A stretch of DNA of 64,000 nt from Nitrobacteraceae bacterium AZCC 2146 (GTDB lineage: Bacteria > Pseudomonadota > Alphaproteobacteria > Rhizobiales > Xanthobacteraceae): the NCBI GenBank assembly GCA_036924855.1, contig JBAGRP010000001.1, positions 2,480,001 through 2,544,000 of the forward strand. The letters are read 5' to 3'. Each line of letters starts with the position of its first letter. The first letter of the stretch is position 1. The notes under the pieces are model-generated. The model saw only the letters and a program-made list of their open reading frames with translations. It did no database searches and was not told where the DNA came from. Below, piece by piece: positions 43,633 to 49,861 of the stretch. The translations under genes and the position numbers were made by a program.

Positions 43633-43765
43633 AAACGGCAACCCTTCCTGCGAGCGCGGAGGGCCGGGCTCGGTGATCCCCAACTTTACCGGCATGGCTG
43701 CGCGATGTCACCGCAAGGCGACGACGACACGGGATGCCGGTTAACAAAACCATCATGCTTGTCTC

Positions 43766-44140
43766 TCAATCGCGCCGCGGCGATCCGCGGCGCCCCGTGG
43801 CATGGTCGCTCCGCGCCGATCCGCGCGATGTCCATGTCCGCTGCACGCCACCGGCAAGCTGCATCCTCTCGCGCGCCTGCTCTTCCAGCTGCAGCTCCGC
43901 CCGCCGCTTGTCGAGCGCCTTCCTGATGTCATGGCTCACTTGCGACCGCTGCTGCGGCGACAGTTCGGGCGTCGGCTCGCCATCGATGGCACAGTTTTGC
44001 GGGTTGCCGGTGCAGGCGTGCCTGCGGCGGCAGAGCGGACGCTTGCAGATCCGCCAGCGGCGCTGGTAGTTCACCACCCTGCGCGTGAGCCTGAGCAGGA
44101 TGTCCTCGTCTTCGCTTTCCACCTGTAGCGTTCTGGTCAT
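43766..44140 (-). CDS. Hypothetical cysteine-containing protein
   Basis: A 124-residue basic protein, MTRTLQVESEDEDILLRLTR..., with the cysteine pattern ICKRPLCRRRHACTGNPQNC at about 30-50 that could bind a metal. A helical, charged region follows (SQVSHDIRKALDKRRAELQLEEQARER), then an Arg/Ser-rich tail. ATG 44140 follows CAGGAGCG; the much longer open frame upstream (to 44452) covers the structured intergenic region and is not used. The Cys motif near the start looks conserved, but I cannot name a family. Confidence 0.65.
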   Translation of the reverse strand: MTRTLQVESEDEDILLRLTRRVVNYQRRWRICKRPLCRRRHACTGNPQNCAIDGEPTPELSPQQRSQVSHDIRKALDKRRAELQLEEQARERMQLAGGVQRTWTSRGSARSDHATGRRGSPRRD

Positions 44141-44227
44141 CGCGCGCTCCTGTTCGTGATGGGAGGTGGGATGCGGCCACGCGCCGTCTCTGCCCGCGCC
44201 GGCGGCGCGTGAGTGGCGGGCCCGAGA

Positions 44228-44264
44228 GCCTCCCGAAAGAGGGAGGCGGAGCGCCGAAAGGCGC
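44228..44264 (+). ncRNA. Candidate structured RNA element (two adjacent hairpins with GAAA loops)
   Basis: GCCTCCC-GAAAGA-GGGAGGC (44228-44247) is followed after three bases by GCGCC-GAAA-GGCGC (44251-44264). Loops of the GNRA type favour the plus strand as sense RNA. The pair lies in an 845-bp gap between genes and is not followed by a T-run, so it is not a plain terminator. Role unknown. Confidence 0.4.
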
Positions 44265-44664
44265 GCCTTGGTAGTTGTGCCGCAGCTTGCGAACTGAAAC
44301 GTCAGCCCGCAGCGGCCGCGGAAACGCCTTTCGACGCTCCACCGTGGCGATTTCTGTCCCCGGGGCCGTACTTCCGGGTACTGGGCACGGGCGCCTTGCC
44401 CGTCATCCGGCCGGCTTTCGCCAGCCTTCGCCCGCACCCGTCCAGCCGACACAGCGGCGGAGCTCCGTTAGTGAGCCCGGACGGCTACCCGAGGCCTCCC
44501 GAGTGCGCAGGACAACGTCTGCCCCACGCCCGCAGGCGCCACCTCCCGCCCCGCGCCTCAAAGCGTCCTAGGAAACGCCCCTCAGTGGGATGGGATGAGT
44601 AGGAATATAGTCTAATATGGAAATGACGTCAAGCCGGAGTTTTGGATTTTGTGAAAATCGGCGG

Positions 44665-44739
44665 GTAGGATGGGTTGAGCGAAGCGATGCCCATCTTGCC
44701 GCTTGTGATGGGTTTCGCGAAGAGCTCAACCCATCCTAC
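44665..44739. repeat. Intergenic palindrome (GTAGGATGGGTTGAGC type)
   Basis: Perfect 16-bp arms GTAGGATGGGTTGAGC (44665-44680) and GCTCAACCCATCCTAC (44724-44739) around a spacer with a smaller inner stem. It belongs to the class of palindromic intergenic repeats common in Bradyrhizobium. Confidence 0.75.
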
Positions 44740-44761
44740 GGACCTCGGTCAGCTCAGCGTG

Positions 44762-44846
44762 TAGCCGCATGAGCACAGCGATATGCGGGAAAAAGCGATA
44801 AGCCCCCGGATGTCGCTTCGCTCATCCTGGCTACGCTTGCTGGGTT
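44762..44846. repeat. Intergenic repeat, copy A (GTAGCC-CATGAGC-AGCGA type)
   Basis: Left arm GTAGCCGCATGAGCACAGCG and right part CGCTTCGCTCATCCTGGCTAC, followed by GCTTGCTGGG. It is clearly the same family as 46405-46500, with the arms partly diverged. Confidence 0.7.
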
Positions 44847-44985
44847 ACAGCGACGGGGAACGTGCGGCCCTTGCCATCAAAGGCGGTGAAGGCAAGCGGC
44901 TGACGTATCGTCAATCTCATTAAGCCCGTATTCTACTTCAAGGCGCGCCGATTCTTGCGCTGGCGCAAATGGCTGGGGAAGCATC

Positions 44986-45468
44986 ATGGTGGCTGAAGTA
45001 TTCGCTGGTCTTGGCGCCCTCAAGACCGCTTTCGATATAGCGAAGGGATTGAAGGACATTGATGACGCCACCCGACGCAACACGGCGGTCATAGAACTTC
45101 AGGAAAAAATCCTCTCCGCACAGCAAGCGCAAGCGTCGCTGGTTGAAACGATAGGCAATCTTGAAAAGGAAGTGGCTCGCCTCAAAGATTGGGAGGCAGA
45201 TAAAGCCCGTTATCAGTTGTCCGAATTGGCTCCCGGACTCTTAGCGCTTTCGGTCAAAGAAGCGATGCGCAGTGGCGAGCCATTTCATCGCATCTGTGCA
45301 GACTGCGCCGCCAATGGAAAGAAGTTTTATCTGCAGCAACATATCAGCGGACCATATTACGATGAATTCAAATGCGGTGGGTGCGGCACTCAATTGCCAG
45401 TAAACAAAGGCACCCCTCCGTCCCATCCCGACGATTACGAGGATGAGTTTATTTCAGTTCGTCGCTAG
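44986..45468 (+). CDS. Hypothetical protein with coiled coil and zinc ribbon
   Basis: A 160-residue protein. A hydrophobic N-terminal stretch (VAEVFAGLGALKTAFDIAKG) is followed by a coiled coil (about 35-75, VIELQEKILSAQQAQASLVE). A C-terminal zinc ribbon has two CxxC pairs, RICADCAANGKK (about 102-107) and FKCGGCGTQL (about 128-131). ATG 44986 has GGGGAAGCATC upstream. An intrinsic terminator follows 15 bases after the stop. Similar Zn-ribbon plus helix proteins occur on mobile DNA; function unknown. Confidence 0.7.
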   Translation: MVAEVFAGLGALKTAFDIAKGLKDIDDATRRNTAVIELQEKILSAQQAQASLVETIGNLEKEVARLKDWEADKARYQLSELAPGLLALSVKEAMRSGEPFHRICADCAANGKKFYLQQHISGPYYDEFKCGGCGTQLPVNKGTPPSHPDDYEDEFISVRR

Positions 45469-45482
45469 CCCAACAACGCACT

Positions 45483-45507
45483 GCCCGCCCTACTTGGCGG
45501 GCTTTTT
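45483..45507 (+). terminator. Intrinsic terminator after the zinc-ribbon gene
   Basis: GCCCGCC-CTACTT-GGCGGGC stem (45483-45502) followed by five T. On the other strand the same DNA encodes the end of the small pseudogene. Confidence 0.85.
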
Positions 45508-45644
45508 CTTTGCCTCCGCAGGTTGTGCCACCCGTTTTTTCGGGACATCCTTGAGCGGCTTGCGGGCGTGTTGAACGCCCCGTGGAGCGCTGCCTTGAGG
45601 CGACGTTCGGTCTCCTGCTTGCTGTATTGGTCACTTTTGTTCAT
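45490..45644 (-). pseudogene. Small basic protein gene with a frameshift
   Basis: ATG 45644 opens MNKSDQYSKQETERRLKAAL HGAFNTP, typical of small conserved rhizobial proteins. The natural continuation KPLKDVPKKRVAQPAEAKKK with stop TAG at 45490 is in another frame. The total of 155 bases (not a multiple of three) fits one missing base near CCCGCAAG (about 45560). It is either a pseudogene or a sequencing error. Confidence 0.6.
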
Positions 45645-45667
45645 CGGCTTATGCCTGCTATCGAGGT

Positions 45668-46306
45668 ATGATGGTTATTATTAAAGCGCCGACTGCCGAC
45701 GCCACCAAGCAGATTTTCCAACCATATGCCATTGCGATGGGAGAGTTAGTTTATTCCTGGAATCATCTCCAAGAAGACCTAGCTGGCCTTTTTTGGCGAC
45801 TCTCCCAAATCGAAAATGGCGCTATAGCGTTCGCTATTTGGCATTCTACAGCAAATGATCATGCCCAACGTTCGATGCTGCGGGCTGTGGCTGAAGTGGC
45901 GCTAGCCGAGAAAACGGAAGTCCGCGCGGAAGTTGTCTGGCTGCTTGATAAAATCGATTATTCTCTCCGCCATAAAAGAAACGATGCAATCCACGCGCCG
46001 CTTACTTTATTCACAGACCAAAACGGCACGACTGTCATCCCTTACGATATGACAAATAACCCGCGCGCTGACTCGCTGGAGGGTAAGGAGATATTGAAAG
46101 AACTAATTTGGTACAGAGAGACAGCAGAAGTTCTCAGGGGCTTTTGTTGGCAGCTTAGCCATTCCCTCCACCCTGCGCGGCCTCAACCATTGCCACAAAG
46201 ACCGACGTTGCCACATCTCGGACCTCAGACGACCTCCAAGGGAAAGCCTCAGGCAAAGCGCGATAAAGCACTTCAGCCCCGGCGACGATCAATTCGGGAG
46301 ATATAG
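45668..46306 (+). CDS. Hypothetical protein
   Basis: A 212-residue soluble, helical protein. Recognisable features are aromatic-rich helices (ELVYSWNHLQEDLAGLFWRL, IENGAIAFAIWHSTANDHAQ) and VWLLDKIDYSLRHKRNDAIH, a pattern seen in small helical-bundle proteins that surveil nucleic acids or partner with HEPN-like domains (RxxxxH present as RHKRNDAIH). That resemblance is only suggestive. ATG at 45668 follows CGAGGT. The last 50 residues (Pro/Gln/Lys-rich) overlap the minus-strand frame 46155-46376 and may be a read-through tail. Confidence 0.6.
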   Translation: MMVIIKAPTADATKQIFQPYAIAMGELVYSWNHLQEDLAGLFWRLSQIENGAIAFAIWHSTANDHAQRSMLRAVAEVALAEKTEVRAEVVWLLDKIDYSLRHKRNDAIHAPLTLFTDQNGTTVIPYDMTNNPRADSLEGKEILKELIWYRETAEVLRGFCWQLSHSLHPARPQPLPQRPTLPHLGPQTTSKGKPQAKRDKALQPRRRSIREI

Positions 46307-46376
46307 GAGTTTCGCAGGTAGCCGCAATAATTTCCGGCGCTGCTACAATGTCCTCTGTCTTGTCTGCCGTGCACAT
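46155..46376 (-). CDS. Small hypothetical protein
   Basis: A 73-residue protein starting MCTADKTEDIVAAPEIIAAT and ending with ISPELIVAGAEVLYRALPEA and VRDVATSVFVAMVEAAQGGG. The C-terminal part resembles a common small-protein pattern in alphaproteobacteria (SPE-I-AGAE-L, then a final helix ending VAM-EA). The ribosome site is weak. It overlaps the end of the plus-strand gene by about 150 bases tail to tail, so one of the two is shorter than drawn. Confidence 0.45.
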   Translation of the reverse strand: MCTADKTEDIVAAPEIIAATCETPISPELIVAGAEVLYRALPEAFPWRSSEVRDVATSVFVAMVEAAQGGGNG

Positions 46377-46404
46377 GCCGCAACCAAAATCCCATTTAGC
46401 CCGC

Positions 46405-46500
46405 AGCAAGCGTAGCCCGCATGAGCGTAGCGACATGCGGGGCGCACAGGAGAAACGAGCCCCCGGATATCGCTTCGCTCATCCGGGCTACGCTTGCTGG
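46405..46500. repeat. Intergenic repeat, copy B (GTAGCCCGCATGAGCG type)
   Basis: Left arm GTAGCCCGCATGAGCGTAGC, right arm CGCTTCGCTCATCCGGGCTA, then CGCTTGCTGG, matching copy A at 44762-44846. Confidence 0.75.
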
Positions 46501-46524
46501 AAGTGTTTGCGACATTTAGCGCGT

Positions 46525-46554
46525 ATGGCGGATGAGCATAGCGTCATCCGCCAT
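46525..46554. repeat. Perfect palindrome ATGGCGGATGA / TCATCCGCCAT
   Basis: Eleven-base perfect arms around GCATAGCG, a second class of intergenic palindrome adjacent to copy B. No gene overlaps it with support. Confidence 0.75.
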
Positions 46555-46596
46555 CGCGTGCATTCTCGTTTGTGTGAGCTGGGTCTTGGGGTGCGA

Positions 46597-46803
46597 TCAG
46601 AGGCCGGTGTATTTCGGACTCAGGTCTTTTGGGGGAACGAGGGGATTTGTATTGCACGCTTCGAAGTGGGAGGCAGTTTCGTCCAGCGCCTTGTGCTGCC
46701 ACATCTCCGCTTCAGCCATCCACTTCCAGCTTTCGGCGGGATACAAAGCAGCGCGTTGACGGCATCGACTTTCCATGGCGCGGCAGCGTAACAGCTCCTT
46801 CAT
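46597..46803 (-). CDS. Small hypothetical protein, paralog of the 12.3-kb gene
   Basis: A 68-residue protein starting MKELLRCRAMESRCRQRAAL, with ATG 46803 after AGGGAG. It shares most of its first 45 residues with the protein at 12289-12483 (invariant MKE-LRC-AMES-CRQRAA, P-ESWK, AEAE-W, AL, F--CN), while the C-termini differ. The two copies are 34 kb apart, one in accessory and one in core-like DNA, so this is a dispersed small-protein family. Role unknown. Confidence 0.7.
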   Translation of the reverse strand: MKELLRCRAMESRCRQRAALYPAESWKWMAEAEMWQHKALDETASHFEACNTNPLVPPKDLSPKYTGL

Positions 46804-47461
46804 TGTCAACTCCCTGTACTGATTTTACCGGTTTTTGCTCACGCTATTCCCAATCATTGCGACAGAGTCATTATAATTATCTGGCAGAACTAAATTTTGC
46901 TTTGGTCCGCCAACGGACAGAGGAACTTGAGCAACTCTTGACCCAGTTGTGTGCCTGCTTGAATGCTTGCTCGAATTGCATGTTGCGCGCAGAGCCTGCG
47001 TTGGTGGGCATTTTCCAAAGGCAGCAAGCGCAGCGTGGGCAAAGGCGCTCTTCGCGCCGCGCCCACCACATTGCTCGCTTCGTCGAAATGCTTTGGGGGC
47101 TGGCTTCGCTCATCCCACCCTACAGGCTGAGTTCAGCCCACAGAGCGGGTTAGCGCAGTGTATTCCGCCATCTCATTTGAGTTGCAGCGGCGGATTATGC
47201 CTTCCGTCTTCGCAAGGCTTCGGCGGACCAATCGGTTCATCCGCCCTGCGAGCTACGGCCGCGCGAAGTCCGGAGCTTTCTAAAATCAAAGGAGCTTTCC
47301 TGGCTCTTGGAGGGCTGTTGAATTTTAGTCACACTCACGAGGATTGTGTGGGTGTTCTGCGTGTGTTCGCAAGAGTTGATCATAAGCGACCATCACACGC
47401 AGTAAGCTTGTTCTATCGGTCGGGGGCTGAAGGGGAATGCTCACTTTGAAGGAGAGCCCGC
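46804..47461. other. Intergenic region with repeat remnants
   Basis: Repeats of the GTGGGC-AAAGGCGC-...-GCTTCGCTCATCCCACCCTAC class at about 47034-47122; the same class recurs at 47670-47740. Translated frames here are not supported by ribosome sites. Just before 47461 is AAGGAG, the ribosome site of the next gene. Confidence 0.45.
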
Positions 47462-47653
47462 ATGCCAGCTTATATTCAGTACGACGAAATTGAGCCAGCC
47501 GTGATTGTGTGTCCCAGTTGCCTGGGACTCCCTCTGCACATCAGAGACGTTGAGCCCATCTGGAGTGCGGCCAAGCTCAATTTCATCTACGAATGCTCGG
47601 ACTGCGGCACCGAAGTCAGAAAGACCGTGACACGACCAGAACGACGACATTAG
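47462..47653 (+). CDS. Small zinc-ribbon protein
   Basis: A 63-residue protein (MPAYIQYDEIEPAVIV...) with two CxxC knuckles, VCPSCLGLPL (about 17-20) and YECSDCGTEV (about 45-48), forming a complete zinc ribbon. ATG 47462 has AAGGAG 9 bases upstream. Such orphan ribbons are frequent in Bradyrhizobium-type genomes; the partner is unknown. The downstream 215 bp hold only an intergenic palindromic repeat (47670-47740). Confidence 0.72.
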   Translation: MPAYIQYDEIEPAVIVCPSCLGLPLHIRDVEPIWSAAKLNFIYECSDCGTEVRKTVTRPERRH

Positions 47654-47669
47654 CTAGCAGGCGGCCAGC

Positions 47670-47740
47670 GTAGGTGGGCAATGGCGCTGTTCGCGCCGTA
47701 TCCGCCACAGTGCTCGCTTCGCTCAGCCCACCCTGCAGCT
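47670..47740. repeat. Intergenic repeat (GTAGGTGGGCAATGGCGC type)
   Basis: GTAGGTGGGCAATGGCGCTG and, after a CGCGCC spacer, TGCTCGCTTCGCTCAGCCCA then CCCTGCA; the same class lies at about 47034-47122. Confidence 0.6.
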
Positions 47741-47868
47741 ACAATCCCGACGACGATCGAACCCGTCGGGCGCAAGTACGAAGCGCATCGCGCCGATCGC
47801 CAACCGAGATAATTTGGGAATAGCCTGGGCATGGCGGATTAGGATTCGCCAATCCGCGCTACGCGCTG

Positions 47869-49146
47869 TCACGCCGCGTCGGCGTCGGGGCAGCGCTCGC
47901 TGAGGATCCCGGCGATGGCGCGGGTGATATCGGCGCAGGCCGCGGCGGGATCGGTTTCGAAAATCACCTGCCGGTTGGCGGCCCGCGCCGCGGCGTGACG
48001 ATCCTCACACAGCGCGGTTCGCAGCGCCGCCGCCGCCTCCGCATAGGTGGCCTCAATGCCCGGCGAAGGTGCGTCGCCGTAAACCATCCACAGCTTCGGA
48101 TCGGCATCGGCGGTCGCATTGAGCATCAGCACCGGGCGGTCGAGCAGCAGAAAATCGGACAGCAGCGACGACTTGTCGGTGATCAGCAGATCGAAGCGGT
48201 CGAGCACCGGATAGATGTCGCGGTCCGCCGGCAGCAGGATGACGCCGGGCGCCGGCTGCACGCCGCGGTCGATCTTCGCTTGGTCGAACGGATGCGGCTT
48301 GACGAACAGCAGCGGATTGCGTTCGGCGGCGCCGCTCAGCAGCGCCGACACGATCTCCGGTTTCGCCCAGACCGGCAGATCGTGCGCGCCAGTAAAGGTC
48401 GGCGCCCACAGCAGCCGAACGCCGGGATGCCGGCGCCACGCCGGCTGAAACTCGACCGCGCCGATGCCATCGATGGCGGTGGGTTCGCGCAACAGCACCT
48501 CGTTGCGCGGCAGCCCGGCCCGGATGATGTCGCGGACGCCAAAACTGGCGCGCCAGAAGGCATCGAAGCGGCGCGACGGACTCACCATGACGTCGATCGA
48601 ACTCGCCCCGTGCAGCTGATCGACGCTGAGCGGATTGAGCAGGTTCATCTGTTCGGAAAGCATCAGGTCGATCTTCTTGGTGCCGACATGCCCGACGCCG
48701 TGCCACAATTGCAGCCGCACGGCGCCGGCCAGCGCCGCCTCCAGCACAAGCGCGCGCAGCGCTTCGTGCGGGTTGACGCAGTGCACCGCGACCGCGGCAG
48801 ACAGGAACAGCGAGATGGTGCGGGAATGGTCCTTGCCCATGTCGAAGGCGACGAAGCCGTGCGACTTGAGCTCCGCCACCAGGGCGCTGTTGAACGAGCA
48901 CCACACCGGCACGAAGTGCCGCTGGGTGAGCGCGGCATGCGCGAACAGGTATTTCGAATTGTCGACGAACTGGTCGCGCCCAAAGAACAGCACCACTCGC
49001 TTCTTGTTCTTGCGGCGCGACAGGTCGGCGATATCGAACGCCATCTTCATCGCGCGCACGTCGTTGCGCGCCTGTGCGAGTTCGCCGGTCAAGGTGGAGA
49101 GCTTTTGCTCCAGAGCGACCACGCGCGTGAGCGTATCGGCGTCCAT
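47869..49146 (-). CDS. CDP-glycerol glycerophosphotransferase-family protein (PF04464)
   Basis: A glycosyltransferase-like enzyme of the TagB/TagF type, 425 residues from ATG 49146. A coiled-coil start (VVALEQKLSTLTGELAQARN) precedes the catalytic region: LWHGVGHVGTKKIDL, SSIDVMVSPSRRFDAFWRAS, RAGLPRNEVLL, LLWAPTFTGAH, LLFVKPHPFDQAK and DLLITDKSSLLSDFLLLDRP. These are the conserved blocks of the family that transfers polyol phosphates or related units to surface polymers. The frame is open 75 codons upstream, but AGGAGGT before 49146 (12-base spacing) supports the shorter form. It probably makes a capsule-like polymer. Confidence 0.8.
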   Translation of the reverse strand: MDADTLTRVVALEQKLSTLTGELAQARNDVRAMKMAFDIADLSRRKNKKRVVLFFGRDQFVDNSKYLFAHAALTQRHFVPVWCSFNSALVAELKSHGFVAFDMGKDHSRTISLFLSAAVAVHCVNPHEALRALVLEAALAGAVRLQLWHGVGHVGTKKIDLMLSEQMNLLNPLSVDQLHGASSIDVMVSPSRRFDAFWRASFGVRDIIRAGLPRNEVLLREPTAIDGIGAVEFQPAWRRHPGVRLLWAPTFTGAHDLPVWAKPEIVSALLSGAAERNPLLFVKPHPFDQAKIDRGVQPAPGVILLPADRDIYPVLDRFDLLITDKSSLLSDFLLLDRPVLMLNATADADPKLWMVYGDAPSPGIEATYAEAAAALRTALCEDRHAAARAANRQVIFETDPAAACADITRAIAGILSERCPDADAA

Positions 49147-49427
49147 CGGATTGCACTGACCTCCTGCGACCTCGGAAACCGCGGCGAGATGCTTTGATGA
49201 TACGGGGAAGACGCCGGAATCAGGCGAAGCCCGCTGCACCTCGCCCGCCAATGTCCTGAACAGCGCCGTCATGAATTCGCGGCGACGCCGCCAAGAAAAT
49301 AACCACAGGTTGTGGCGCGAGAAACAGCTCACCATGCACTTACGTGTTGAGCGGTTGAGTTTACCGCTCATTAGGCGGTGCGATAATAGTTTGCGGCCAG
49401 CGAGACAGGTTTCGATGGGTCAAAACG

Positions 49428-49748
49428 ATGGGTACACCGGAGCGTCGAGAAGAACACAGCGTCAAGTTCGAGCGGGGCTTCGACGTGCACATCATGGCCA
49501 TCGACGGAACATGGCGTCGCGCGTGCGTTCTGGATGACGTTTCCGCAACGAGCGCAAAGCTCACGACGAAATCCTCGATAGAAGGCCTCAACCTCAGTGA
49601 GTTTTTCCTGCTTCTATCGACGACCGGGCTGGCGTATCGCCGATGTGAACTGGCCTGGGTTAACGGCGATCAGATCGGGGTCAATTTTCTGCTGCTGACA
49701 GGAAAGAAGAAAAAGGCGCGCCCCGTTGAAACCGGGGTGGAGGGCTAA
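49428..49748 (+). CDS. PilZ-domain protein
   Basis: A 106-residue protein with a single PilZ domain. Seen: the Arg-rich start TPERREEHSVKFERGFDV, the D-x-S-x-x-S-like box in VLDDVSATSAKL and the last strand CELAWVNGDQIGVNFL. The canonical RxxxR is not perfect, so c-di-GMP binding is plausible rather than certain; small PilZ proteins of this type are abundant in Bradyrhizobium. ATG 49428. It is divergent from the CDP-glycerol-type transferase (about 280 bp between starts). Confidence 0.75.
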   Translation: MGTPERREEHSVKFERGFDVHIMAIDGTWRRACVLDDVSATSAKLTTKSSIEGLNLSEFFLLLSTTGLAYRRCELAWVNGDQIGVNFLLLTGKKKKARPVETGVEG

Positions 49749-49861
49749 GCCGCCGGCGGCCAAGCCTTCCTGGGCAAGGATGGCCACCAGCCCTTTTCGG
49801 CGGGATCGGCGAAAGGATCAGCCGGCCCGCGCGGTTTCCCGTGGCAGATTCACCGCCGCCT

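Larger units (their letters stand above)
44141..44985. other. Long intergenic region with structured RNA-like block and repeats
   Basis: Contains the hairpin pair 44228-44264, a GC-rich block to about 44600 that reads open in several frames but without ribosome sites, and two repeat units (44665-44739, 44762-44846). The block around 44330-44560 seems familiar to me from translated spurious ORFs annotated in related genomes, so it may be a conserved non-coding element. From 44880 to 44985 is the leader of the next gene. Confidence 0.45.

Noticed and set aside
41501..43756. 751-codon minus-strand open frame
   Set aside because: Antisense across rluD, rpoH and the intergenic repeats; rpoH and rluD are unambiguous on the other strand.
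44213..44602. Apparent 129-codon gene in the structured intergenic block
   Set aside because: No ribosome site, Arg/Pro/Ser-rich in all frames; more likely non-coding DNA that is conserved at DNA level.
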